Shown: in pieces, positions 1 through 7,271 of the stretch | Layout: each line of letters starts with the position of its first letter | Numbering within the stretch: the first letter of the stretch is position 1 | NCBI GenBank assembly: GCA_025354845.1 | Contig: JANXMD010000641.1 | Location: 1 to 7,271, forward strand | Length of the DNA stretch: 7,271 nucleotides | Reading direction: 5' to 3' | Source: Verrucomicrobiota bacterium | GTDB taxonomy: Bacteria; Verrucomicrobiota; Verrucomicrobiia; Limisphaerales; UBA9464 | Notes under the pieces: generated by a model | The model's input: the letters and a program-made list of their open reading frames with translations, nothing else | Told to the model about the DNA's origin: nothing | Database searches by the model: none | Program-made: the position numbers and the translations under genes

Positions 1-105
1 CTTAAACCCCTGGCCGCGGTGGCCAATCATGGGCGACGAGAGCGCCGCGAAAGTTTTGGGGCTGACTTCGACCGGACCGGGGATGTGCAACTTGACGTGA
101 GCCAT
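1..105 (-). CDS. Class V aminotransferase (alanine-glyoxylate/serine aminotransferase-like), N-terminal fragment
   Basis: Only the first 35 codons are present; the gene starts with ATG at 105 on the minus strand and runs off the left edge. The translation begins MAHVKLHIPGPVEVSP and continues into SSPMIGHRGQGFK. The PGPVEVSP stretch followed by a P-M-I-G-H-R segment is the typical N-terminus of PLP-dependent fold-type I class V aminotransferases of the alanine-glyoxylate / serine-pyruvate group (also seen in phosphoserine aminotransferase-like members). These enzymes move an amino group between small amino acids and 2-oxo acids in the cytoplasm. The PLP lysine and the substrate arginine lie outside the window, so substrate specificity cannot be judged. 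The gene lies 45 bp downstream of the DUF2851 gene on the same strand and is probably cotranscribed with it. No convincing Shine-Dalgarno site is seen; a GGAAG lies too far upstream to be persuasive. Confidence 0.8.
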   Translation of the reverse strand, partial: MAHVKLHIPGPVEVSPKTFAALSSPMIGHRGQGFK

Positions 106-150
106 AACGCAGACGGGGAAACTTCCACACGGCGGGAGATCAGGCAAGCG

Positions 151-1641
151 TCAGGGTCCGGTGCCGCAGGAACCGGCTTCGGATTGTTCCAGAGCGTCCA
201 CCAACACCGGAAACCGGCAGCCGGAGCAAAGGGATCCCGCGGCCAGGCAGAAGTCGTGACGCACCTGCAGCAATCCCTGTTGCCGGGCGGCCGTCCATCG
301 GATCCCAGCCGGCACCCCGCCCCACAAGCGTCGGCGGGCAAAGCGCAGATCCGCATTGTCCTGACCGGCCGGCCACTCCATCCAACTCTGTTCCAGCCGT
401 GCGCGAACCCCCGGGTCGCCACCCGCCAAATCGCCCGAAGTCGCCCGCGCCAGCAGCCAAGGCAACACGGCGTTGACGGCCAAGTCGGTCGCGCGGGAGG
501 GGCCGATCCAGGGCAGTGGACCCGCACGCCATCGCGACCGCAGGGTCCAGTGATTCAACCAAAAGGCATCCGGCGACCCCGCTTCAGCCCCTCCAGCCGG
601 AGCGAGAAGTGCCACCCAACGTGCCAGTCGACCCCGGACTCCGGTGTCCTCGAGGAAGAACTGTTCCACCCGTTCGGCCCAGTGTCCCAACGCCAGCCAG
701 CGGGCCGCGAGGGCGAGGCGGCGTTGGGGATGATTCGCCGGACGCAATCCCGCCAACCGCCACACCGAGGCGGGCAGCACCGCCTGATCCCAGGTCGTTC
801 GTTCGCGCCACCAGTGATCCCACCGCGATCGCACGAACTCCCCGGCAGGCCCCCGCGGCAATTCGGTCGGCAGGAGCCCGGCCAGACCCAGGAGGCGCGA
901 TTCCCAGGCTGCCACCTCATTTCCAGACGGCGCGCTCGGCAGCAATTCGGCGAGCCGGCGCATGGACCACACGTTGTGTTTGTAACCCAGCGCGGCAAAC
1001 ACGCCCTCCCACAACACCGGGCCCCATCCCAGAGTCCGCCCGCGGCTTCGAAACTCATCCACTTTTCGCTCGAGACGGGCGCGCGCGGCCTGCTCCAACA
1101 GGGAGATGACGCGGTCTGGAGACTGGCGCCGCAGGGGACCGCAGCATCGACCCGGCGTGGTGGGCGGCACCCGAATCGCCGCCTCCTCCTCCAGCCAGGG
1201 CGCCATGTCGTCGAGCGGACAATCCAAAAACGGCGCCATCGGCAGCACCGCCCGTTCAACAACACGTCCCCCCGGCTCCCAAACCACCTGCAGCACCACT
1301 CGGGCGTAGGCGGGATTCACGGCATGACCGTGACCAAACCAACCGGCAGTCTGTAGATCGATTTCCACATCGCCGGTCACCAAGCCGCCATCGCCAAACT
1401 GGAGCACCGCATCGCGGAAATCCGGTCCTGGCTCCCGATTCCAGAATCCGGGATGGAGAACGCGCACCCGACGCCCGTCCAGACAGCACAATTCCATCCG
1501 ACGCAGCCTTTGATGCCGCCAGATTTGCTGCATCCAACGTTCCGGCGGAGACGCCTCCTCGTGGAGCGACACCTCCTCCCCCGCCCGTTCTCGTCCGCGG
1601 GCCCGCCATCGGCAGTAGAAGTCGTAGGGGATCCCAGACAT
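151..1641 (-). CDS. DUF2851 family protein of unknown function
   Basis: This is a 496-residue protein recognised as DUF2851 by its N-terminal block. That block has an MQQIWRHQ segment (37-44), HPGFWNREPGPDF (63-75), then GDVEIDLQTAGW (90-101), HGH (104-106) and NPAY (109-112). The C-terminus has the family's cysteine group C465-x6-C472-x2-C475, a possible metal site, preceded by a QQGLLQVRHDFC stretch. The biochemical function is unknown. No signal peptide or membrane segment is visible, so it is probably cytoplasmic. It seems somewhat longer than the roughly 420-430 residues I recall for Bacteroidetes members. The extra length includes an Arg/Glu-rich N-terminal region and a middle rich in Arg, Trp and Ala. 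An in-frame stop lies just upstream of the ATG at 1641, so this is the longest possible start. The aminotransferase gene follows 45 bp downstream, and htrA diverges from it. Long open frames on the opposite strand are by-products of GC-rich codon use. Confidence 0.88.
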   Translation of the reverse strand: MSGIPYDFYCRWRARGRERAGEEVSLHEEASPPERWMQQIWRHQRLRRMELCCLDGRRVRVLHPGFWNREPGPDFRDAVLQFGDGGLVTGDVEIDLQTAGWFGHGHAVNPAYARVVLQVVWEPGGRVVERAVLPMAPFLDCPLDDMAPWLEEEAAIRVPPTTPGRCCGPLRRQSPDRVISLLEQAARARLERKVDEFRSRGRTLGWGPVLWEGVFAALGYKHNVWSMRRLAELLPSAPSGNEVAAWESRLLGLAGLLPTELPRGPAGEFVRSRWDHWWRERTTWDQAVLPASVWRLAGLRPANHPQRRLALAARWLALGHWAERVEQFFLEDTGVRGRLARWVALLAPAGGAEAGSPDAFWLNHWTLRSRWRAGPLPWIGPSRATDLAVNAVLPWLLARATSGDLAGGDPGVRARLEQSWMEWPAGQDNADLRFARRRLWGGVPAGIRWTAARQQGLLQVRHDFCLAAGSLCSGCRFPVLVDALEQSEAGSCGTGP

Positions 1642-1748
1642 TCGTCAGCATGGATTTCCCGTCGGGACTGGGGTAAGTCAAGGCACGTCGTCCTGTGCGT
1701 GAAATGAACATTTTCCCGGCTTTCGTTGTCTGCGCGACCGACTCCATC
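1642..1748. promoter_or_regulatory. Divergent intergenic region between the DUF2851 gene and htrA
   Basis: About 107 bp separate the two divergent coding starts, so promoters for both transcripts should lie here or just inside the 5' ends. On the minus strand a TTGACT (1681-1676) resembles a sigma-70 -35 box, but the sequence 17 bp further on is GAAATC, a poor -10 box. A small inverted repeat, TCCCG-T-CGGGA, lies at 1657-1667. No convincing plus-strand promoter was found by eye. The assignment as a promoter region rests mainly on gene orientation. Confidence 0.35.
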
Positions 1749-3167
<1,419 letters not shown>

Positions 3168-3193
3168 ACCGGCGGTCCCGCAACGGTCCGACA

Positions 3194-3226
3194 AGTTTGG
3201 GAGGCCATCGCCTCCGGGGCCAAACT
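3194..3226 (+). terminator. Bulged GC-rich hairpin downstream of htrA, candidate terminator
   Basis: Starting 27 bp after the htrA stop codon, GGAGGC (3200-3205), loop CATC and GCCTCC (3210-3215) form a perfect 6-bp stem. An outer stem, AGTTTG (3194-3199) with CAAACT (3221-3226), extends it across a 5-nt one-sided bulge, GGGGC (3216-3220). The position suits a transcription end for htrA. There is no U-tract after the stem, so it is not a classical intrinsic terminator; it may act as an mRNA 3'-end stabiliser or work with Rho. Confidence 0.4.
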
Positions 3227-3318
3227 CGTGTGTCGCGCTTTACCGAGCCCGCGCCAGACCGCACCCTACGTCAGCACCACCGTGAGGCCGCGCCCCGTAA
3301 AGGACCTCCAGACCCATC

Positions 3319-5730
3319 ATGAACCCTGCCTGCCTCAGCGCTCGTCGTCCCCAACCGCTCGTCGGGTTGATTTTGTGTTTTGCGGCCTGCTGGGTTTCAG
3401 GGCTTCACGCGCAGCCCTACTACGTGTCACCGGCAGGTTCGGATTCAAATGAAGGAACCGTGTCCCGCCCGTTCGCCACCTTACAGCGTGCCCAACAGGC
3501 GGCGCGCCGAACGCCGGGCACTGTTTCTCTGCGAGGCGGCACCTACTACCTCACACAGCCGTTGGTGTTCACCGACGCTGATTCGGGGACCGCAACGAGA
3601 CCCGAAATCTGGGCGGCCTATCCCGGTGAAACACCCGTCCTCTCTGGCGGCTTTCGACTTCGCGATCTGCACTGGAAACCCGGCACGAACGGCATTTGGT
3701 CGACGCCGGTTCCGGCCGATTTGGCGACCGAAGAAATCTTTATCAACGGGGAACGCCAACACCTCGCCCGCTATCCCAATTTCAATCCGTCGGCCCAATA
3801 TTTCGACGGGTTCGCCGCCGACGCCATTTCCACCAATCGCTCGGCGCGGTGGGCGAATCCCGCGGGCGGTTACTACCACGCCATGCATCCCGCGCTGTGG
3901 GGGGATTTCACCTGGCGCATTACGGGCAAGGACCCCTCCGGCAAGGTGACCCTGGAAGGCGGCTGGCAAAACAACCGCGGTGCGGCGGCACACAAGCAGT
4001 ACCGGTTCGTGGAAAACATCCGCGAAGAACTGGACGCGCCCGGCGAGTGGTTCCTCGATCGCAGCGCCCACACGCTCTTTGTCATCCCGCCGGCCGGCAT
4101 TGACCTGCGTCGTGCCGTGATTGAAGCGACCCGGCTGCCCAACCTCGTCGAGTTCCGCGGGACTGCCGCGCGTCCGGTCCGGTTTCTCACGCTGCGCGGA
4201 CTCACCTTCCGTCACGCCGCCCGAACCGTGATGGACACGCGTGAACCGCTGATGCGTTCCGATTGGGCCATTTATCGCGGTGGGGCCATTCTGCTCGAGG
4301 GCTCCGAGGATTGCCTGATCGAGGACGCCTTCCTGGACCAGGTCGGTGGCAATGCGATCTTCGTGAATCGCTACAACCGCCGCGACACGTTCCGTCGCCT
4401 GCACATCGCCCGGGCCGGCGCGAGCGGGGTCTGCTTTGTCGGCGATCCGGCGGCGGCCCGGAATCCGCTCTTCAACTACGATCGAGTGCAACCGCTCGAC
4501 GCGATCGATCGAACCTCGGGACCAAAATCCAACGCCTATCCGGCGGACTGCCTGGTAGACGATTCCCTGATCTACCTAACCGGCCGCGTGGAAAAGCAGA
4601 CCACCGGAGTGCTCATTCAACTCGCGCAGGACATCACGGTCCGTCACTGCTCCATCTACGACATGCCACGTGCCGGCATCAACATCGGCGACGGGTGCTG
4701 GGGTGGGCACGTGATTGAGTTCTGCGACATCTTCGACACGGTGAAGGAAACCGGGGATCATGGATCGTTCAACTCCTGGGGCCGCGACCGCTTCTGGCGG
4801 CCCAACGTTTCGGAGGTCAATGCCTGGGTCGCGCGGGCACCAGGACTCCCCTTGCTGGACGCGGTGAAACCCGTGGTGCTGCGCAACAACCGCTGGCGTT
4901 GCGATCATGGCTGGGACATCGATCTCGACGACGGCTCCACTCACTACGTGATCACCAACAATCTCTGTCTTCACGGCGGGATCAAGAATCGAGAAGGCTA
5001 CCAGCGCGTGGTGGACAACAACATCATGGTGGATTCCGGATTCCATCCCCACGTGTGGTACGCGAATAGCGGGGATGTATTCCGACACAACATCGTCTGG
5101 GCCGAGTACCAACCCGCCCTCATGCCGCCACCACCCTGGGGACAGGAACTTCGAGGCAATCTCATTCATCGCGCGGGGGCTACCCCCTCTCCGGCGACCC
5201 GGCTCCAGACTCAGAGCGGTCGTGACGACAATTCGATTGTGGCCGATGCCCAGTTCGTGGATGCGGCGCACGGGAACTATCGCGTTCGGGAAGGATCGCC
5301 GGCCCTCGCGTTGGGATTTGTGAATTTCGACCTGGACCACTTCGGCGTGCAGTCCCCGAAACTCCGCGCCCTCGCGCGGACGCCCGCGCTTCCGGGCGCG
5401 GCGGCCCGGAGCGAGTCGAAGGGTTCCCGCGACGCCACGGTGCGCAATTGGTTCGGAGGAGCGCGGGTTCGTGACGTCCTCGACGCGGGCGAGCAATCGG
5501 CACTCGGTCTTCCATCCGTGTCCGGAGTGCTCGTGGTGAAGGTGCCGACGGGATCCAGAGCCGCCCGAGGTGGACTGCGAAAGAACGATGTGATCGTTGC
5601 CTACGGCGCCACTGCGACCCCCGATACCGCGACGCTTTTCCGAGTGCCCCTGATCACCATTCTCAATCCGACGCTTCGCTTGAGACTGATGCGGGATCAG
5701 CACGAGATGACGTTGCAATTCAAGCCCTGA
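3319..5730 (+). CDS. Secreted right-handed parallel beta-helix protein with C-terminal PDZ domain, probable glycan-active enzyme
   Basis: This 803-residue exported protein has a signal peptide at residues 1-31 (LVGLILCFAACWVSGLHA, cut before Gln32). The mature start, PYYVSPAGSDSNEGT followed by RPFATLQRA, is the standard opening of pectate-lyase-like beta-helix proteins of Bacteroidota and PVC bacteria. Helix turns rich in N, V, I and G occupy about 285-600. Two blocks look family-specific: GDHGSFNSWGRDRFW (479-493) and HGWDIDLDDGS (530-540), whose acidic residues are candidate catalytic sites. DAQFVDAAHGNYRV followed by SPAL closes the helix domain. An Ala/Ser/Arg linker (about 688-706) leads to a PDZ-like domain (about 709-802) with SRAARGGLRKNDVIVAYG. 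The overall pattern recalls GH141-like or uncharacterised polysaccharide-degrading proteins, but neither enzyme class nor substrate can be fixed. An AAGGA 14 nt before the ATG is a weak ribosome site. The esterase gene follows after 6 bp, so the two are probably translated from one mRNA. Confidence 0.9.
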   Translation: MNPACLSARRPQPLVGLILCFAACWVSGLHAQPYYVSPAGSDSNEGTVSRPFATLQRAQQAARRTPGTVSLRGGTYYLTQPLVFTDADSGTATRPEIWAAYPGETPVLSGGFRLRDLHWKPGTNGIWSTPVPADLATEEIFINGERQHLARYPNFNPSAQYFDGFAADAISTNRSARWANPAGGYYHAMHPALWGDFTWRITGKDPSGKVTLEGGWQNNRGAAAHKQYRFVENIREELDAPGEWFLDRSAHTLFVIPPAGIDLRRAVIEATRLPNLVEFRGTAARPVRFLTLRGLTFRHAARTVMDTREPLMRSDWAIYRGGAILLEGSEDCLIEDAFLDQVGGNAIFVNRYNRRDTFRRLHIARAGASGVCFVGDPAAARNPLFNYDRVQPLDAIDRTSGPKSNAYPADCLVDDSLIYLTGRVEKQTTGVLIQLAQDITVRHCSIYDMPRAGINIGDGCWGGHVIEFCDIFDTVKETGDHGSFNSWGRDRFWRPNVSEVNAWVARAPGLPLLDAVKPVVLRNNRWRCDHGWDIDLDDGSTHYVITNNLCLHGGIKNREGYQRVVDNNIMVDSGFHPHVWYANSGDVFRHNIVWAEYQPALMPPPPWGQELRGNLIHRAGATPSPATRLQTQSGRDDNSIVADAQFVDAAHGNYRVREGSPALALGFVNFDLDHFGVQSPKLRALARTPALPGAAARSESKGSRDATVRNWFGGARVRDVLDAGEQSALGLPSVSGVLVVKVPTGSRAARGGLRKNDVIVAYGATATPDTATLFRVPLITILNPTLRLRLMRDQHEMTLQFKP

Positions 5731-5736
5731 TCCTCA

Positions 5737-6519
5737 GTGCCACCTCTCTTCTCTCGGATTCACGCCATCCTGTTGGGCCTCGCCTGCGTGGCACTCACCG
5801 GATGCTGCAGTCCTCAGCACCGATCGGCGGACCCCATGCCGGCCTTCGGTTCCGGCACCCGCATCTTGTTCCAAGGCGATTCCATTACTGACGGCAATCG
5901 CGGACGAAACACCGATCCCAACCACATCCTCGGCCACGGCTACCAGTTCCTGATCGCCGCCCGTTTCGGTGAATCCTTGGCGGAAAGGCATCTGGTGTTT
6001 CTCAACCGTGGCATCAGCGGCAACAAGGTCTCGGATCTCGCGCGTCGGTGGCAGGTCGAGACACTCGATCTGAAGCCAGACGTCCTCAGCATTTTGATCG
6101 GAATCAACGATCTGAACGCCGGCGTGAGCGCCGCCGAGTACGAGCGGCAATACGATCACCTGCTCACCGAAACGCGGATCGCGCTGCCCTCAGTGCGGTT
6201 GGTGCTGGGCGAACCTTTCGGACTACCAGTCGGCCATTTTGCCACGGAGTGGGACAGGCACCGGGCGGATCTCTCGGTGCGCCGGGAAATCGTCTCGCGT
6301 CTCTCGATCAAACATCACGCGGTGGTGGTGCGTTATCAGCGTGCCTTCGACGAGGCGATCCAACGCGCCCCGGCAGCGGAGTGGATCTGGGACGGCATCC
6401 ACCCGACCTATGCGGGTCACGAGTTGATGGCGAAGGAATGGATCCGAACCGTTCGAGCAGCCTGGCCGACCGGCGCGGGGATCACAGCACGCCCTGTTCG
6501 AGCGGCTCCAAATAGATGA
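5737..6519 (+). CDS. SGNH/GDSL-family esterase lipoprotein
   Basis: This 260-residue hydrolase probably removes acyl groups (for example acetyl) from glycans or other envelope or extracellular substrates. All four SGNH blocks are visible: GDSIT with nucleophile Ser49, Gly92 in NRGISGNK, Asn124 in GIND, and Asp219/His222 in WDGIHPT. The N-terminus is a lipoprotein signal with lipobox L20-T21-G22-C23, so it should be lipid-anchored in the envelope; a second Cys follows at 24. The start is GTG at 5737, 6 bp after the beta-helix stop. It is preferred because it supplies the whole signal and lipobox, although no Shine-Dalgarno site precedes it; translational coupling with the upstream gene would explain this. 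The last 38 bp overlap the convergent ABM-like gene, and the residues encoded there (ARPVRAAPNR) lie beyond the conserved domain. The exact substrate is unknown; acetyl-xylan or pectin-type esterases are similar in layout. Confidence 0.92.
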   Translation: MPPLFSRIHAILLGLACVALTGCCSPQHRSADPMPAFGSGTRILFQGDSITDGNRGRNTDPNHILGHGYQFLIAARFGESLAERHLVFLNRGISGNKVSDLARRWQVETLDLKPDVLSILIGINDLNAGVSAAEYERQYDHLLTETRIALPSVRLVLGEPFGLPVGHFATEWDRHRADLSVRREIVSRLSIKHHAVVVRYQRAFDEAIQRAPAAEWIWDGIHPTYAGHELMAKEWIRTVRAAWPTGAGITARPVRAAPNR

Positions 6520-6763
6520 ACTCCGGGGCCTTCACGCCGGCGTCTTTGCGTATCTGAACGAGTCGCGGTGATTCGAAGAAGGCGCGGGCCTCGTCAATCG
6601 AAGTCCAGGCGGAGAAGTGGACGATCCGGTTGGGATCCGACGCGTAGCGAAGCACCTGGTAGCTGCGTTCCCCGGCTTCTTTGCGGATGCCGGCAGCACG
6701 ATCGAAGACGAGCTTCCAGGCGGGATAGTCGGCGACTTCGTGGAGGATGAGGACGTGTTGCAT
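6482..6763 (-). CDS. ABM-like dimeric alpha/beta-barrel protein (antibiotic biosynthesis monooxygenase superfamily)
   Basis: This small protein of 93 residues starts MQHVLILHEVADYPAWK and continues through a FDRAAGIRKEAGE helix, SYQVLRYASDPNRIVHFSAW, a DEARAFFES helix and PEFIYLEPLEQGVL. The beta-alpha-beta-beta-alpha-beta order and the HEV-DY-AWK and DPNR-V-H-S-W patterns match small ferredoxin-like dimeric barrel proteins annotated as antibiotic biosynthesis monooxygenases. Many of these have no known reaction, so the name does not imply antibiotic synthesis. It is cytoplasmic, with no signal peptide. The frame could open at 6871, but the 36 extra residues are Arg/Ser/Glu-rich and resemble nothing in the family, so ATG 6763 was chosen. 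There is no Shine-Dalgarno site; the mRNA just before this AUG reads UUUCCUCCUUUC, an anti-Shine-Dalgarno-like run. The 3' end overlaps the SGNH gene in convergent orientation, and the gene diverges from lpxK. Confidence 0.82.
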   Translation of the reverse strand: MQHVLILHEVADYPAWKLVFDRAAGIRKEAGERSYQVLRYASDPNRIVHFSAWTSIDEARAFFESPRLVQIRKDAGVKAPEFIYLEPLEQGVL

Positions 6764-6850
6764 GAAAGGAGGAAACTCGATCGCGTGCGGAAAGCCTCCA
6801 CTCTCGTCCGCGGAAACCCAAGGGATTTGGTCTTCCGAGCTCGAGCGCGA

Positions 6851-6880
6851 CCGTTTGAAACGGCGACGCACTGAATTCAG
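6851..6880. promoter_or_regulatory. Pair of palindromes in the ABM-like/lpxK divergent region, possible operator
   Basis: A perfect 13-bp inverted repeat CCGTTT-G-AAACGG (6851-6863) is followed by a perfect 10-bp palindrome CTGAATTCAG (6871-6880). Their centres are about 18.5 bp apart, close to two helical turns, in the 158-bp gap between two divergent coding starts. This spacing would suit a dimeric regulator binding twice on one DNA face. No known operator was recognised and chance cannot be excluded. No good -35/-10 pair was seen around them. Confidence 0.25.
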
Positions 6881-6921
6881 CCTTCCTCCAAGGTGGCGCG
6901 ACTTGGCAAGGTGCGGAGACC

Positions 6922-7271
6922 GTGCGCGAGCGCTGGCGCGAATTCACTGAGCAGGCCGAGACCTGGCTGCTCGCCGTCATCTTTCAGCAACGTCCCGGCA
7001 AAAAAGCCGCGGCCGTGCGCTTTCTGCTGCTCGCGTTGAGCCGGGTCTTCGCGCTTGCGGTAAAGATTCGCCGCATCCTCTACAATGCACGCATCCTTCG
7101 CGATTCGACCCTGGGTGTGCAGGTCATCGCCATCGGCAACCTGACGGTGGGCGGCACGGGCAAGACACCGGTGGTGGAGAAGTTTGCCCGGGCGCTGCAG
7201 GACGCGGGGCGCAAGGTGGCCATTTTGTCGCGCGGGTACCGCTCGCGTCCCAAGCCGTTTGCCGAACGCAT
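6922..7271 (+). CDS. lpxK: Tetraacyldisaccharide 4'-kinase (lipid A 4'-kinase), N-terminal part
   Basis: LpxK phosphorylates the 4' position of the tetraacyldisaccharide 1-phosphate precursor to form lipid IVA, using ATP at the inner face of the cytoplasmic membrane. The 116 residues present include an N-terminal amphipathic/hydrophobic stretch ([20 protein letters not shown]) that should associate with the membrane. The P-loop is [11 protein letters not shown], with Lys81 and Thr82, and is followed by the family motif AILSRGYRS. The gene runs off the right edge. I chose GTG 6922, with GGAG at 6915-6918 only 3 nt away. It gives [20 protein letters not shown], which fits the charged N-terminus of homologues. 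The only in-frame upstream alternatives are non-standard codons such as CTG 6871, because a TGA lies at 6856-6858. waaA, often near lpxK, is not in the upstream part shown. Confidence 0.95.
   Translation, partial: MRERWREFTEQAETWLLAVIFQQRPGKKAAAVRFLLLALSRVFALAVKIRRILYNARILRDSTLGVQVIAIGNLTVGGTGKTPVVEKFARALQDAGRKVAILSRGYRSRPKPFAER

Noticed and set aside
19..1356. A 445-codon open frame on the plus strand opposite the DUF2851 gene
   Set aside because: Its translation is rich in Pro, Arg, Gln and His, lacks any family motif or signal, and lies antisense to a gene with clear DUF2851 motifs. GC-rich codon use on the real strand produces such stop-free mirrors.
1653..1681. Possible sigma-70 promoter for the DUF2851 gene (TTGACT with a GAAATC 17 bp on)
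   Set aside because: The -35 box is good, but the -10 position matches TATAAT at too few bases to call a promoter on its own; it is mentioned only as part of the divergent region.
3481..4491. Long minus-strand open frames within the beta-helix gene (3481-4491 and 4576-5718)
   Set aside because: Both are antisense to a protein with recognisable domains, and their translations show no family features.
5381..5398. GC-rich inverted repeat CGCCCG ... CGGGCG inside the beta-helix gene
   Set aside because: It lies within the Ala/Arg/Pro linker codons between the helix and PDZ domains, where GC-rich codons easily give a 6-bp chance stem; there is no sign of a regulatory role.
6764..6871. N-terminal extension of the ABM-like protein to ATG 6871
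   Set aside because: The added 36 residues are Arg/Ser/Glu-rich and unlike the family, while Met at 6763 begins exactly at the first beta strand.

Overview
The window is GC-rich, ordinary-looking chromosomal sequence from a Gram-negative bacterium (lpxK requires a lipid A outer membrane). The best guess is Verrucomicrobiota, or another PVC-group lineage. This rests on three things: the style of the LpxK N-terminus, the pairing of a DUF2851 protein with a class V aminotransferase, and a secreted beta-helix protein carrying a C-terminal PDZ domain. It comes from recalled protein families, not from a database search.

Layout from left to right. (1) Positions 1-1641, minus strand: the first 35 codons of a class V (alanine-glyoxylate type) aminotransferase run off the left edge. 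A complete DUF2851-family protein lies 45 bp upstream of it, probably in the same transcript. (2) Positions 1642-1748 are a short divergent promoter region. (3) Positions 1749-3167, plus strand: an HtrA/DegP-type periplasmic serine protease with two PDZ-type domains, followed by a bulged hairpin that may terminate transcription. (4) Positions 3319-6519, plus strand: a two-gene unit with 6 bp between the genes. The first gene encodes a large exported right-handed beta-helix protein with a C-terminal PDZ domain, and the second an SGNH/GDSL esterase lipoprotein. (5) Positions 6482-6763, minus strand: a small ABM-like dimeric alpha/beta-barrel protein whose 3' end overlaps the esterase gene tail to tail by 38 bp. 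(6) Positions 6764-6921: a divergent intergenic region with two neighbouring palindromes. (7) Position 6922 to the right edge, plus strand: the 5' part of lpxK (lipid A 4'-kinase).

Functionally, most of the window concerns the cell envelope. It holds periplasmic protein quality control (HtrA), lipid A synthesis (LpxK), and a probable exported glycan-processing pair (beta-helix protein plus lipid-anchored esterase). I found no mobile element, CRISPR array, tRNA or rRNA, and no clear sign of a new defence or mobile system. The most interesting items are the beta-helix/PDZ fusion coupled to the esterase, the DUF2851 protein of unknown function, and the palindromes upstream of lpxK. Clear Shine-Dalgarno sites are missing or weak at nearly every start, so several starts rest on protein features.
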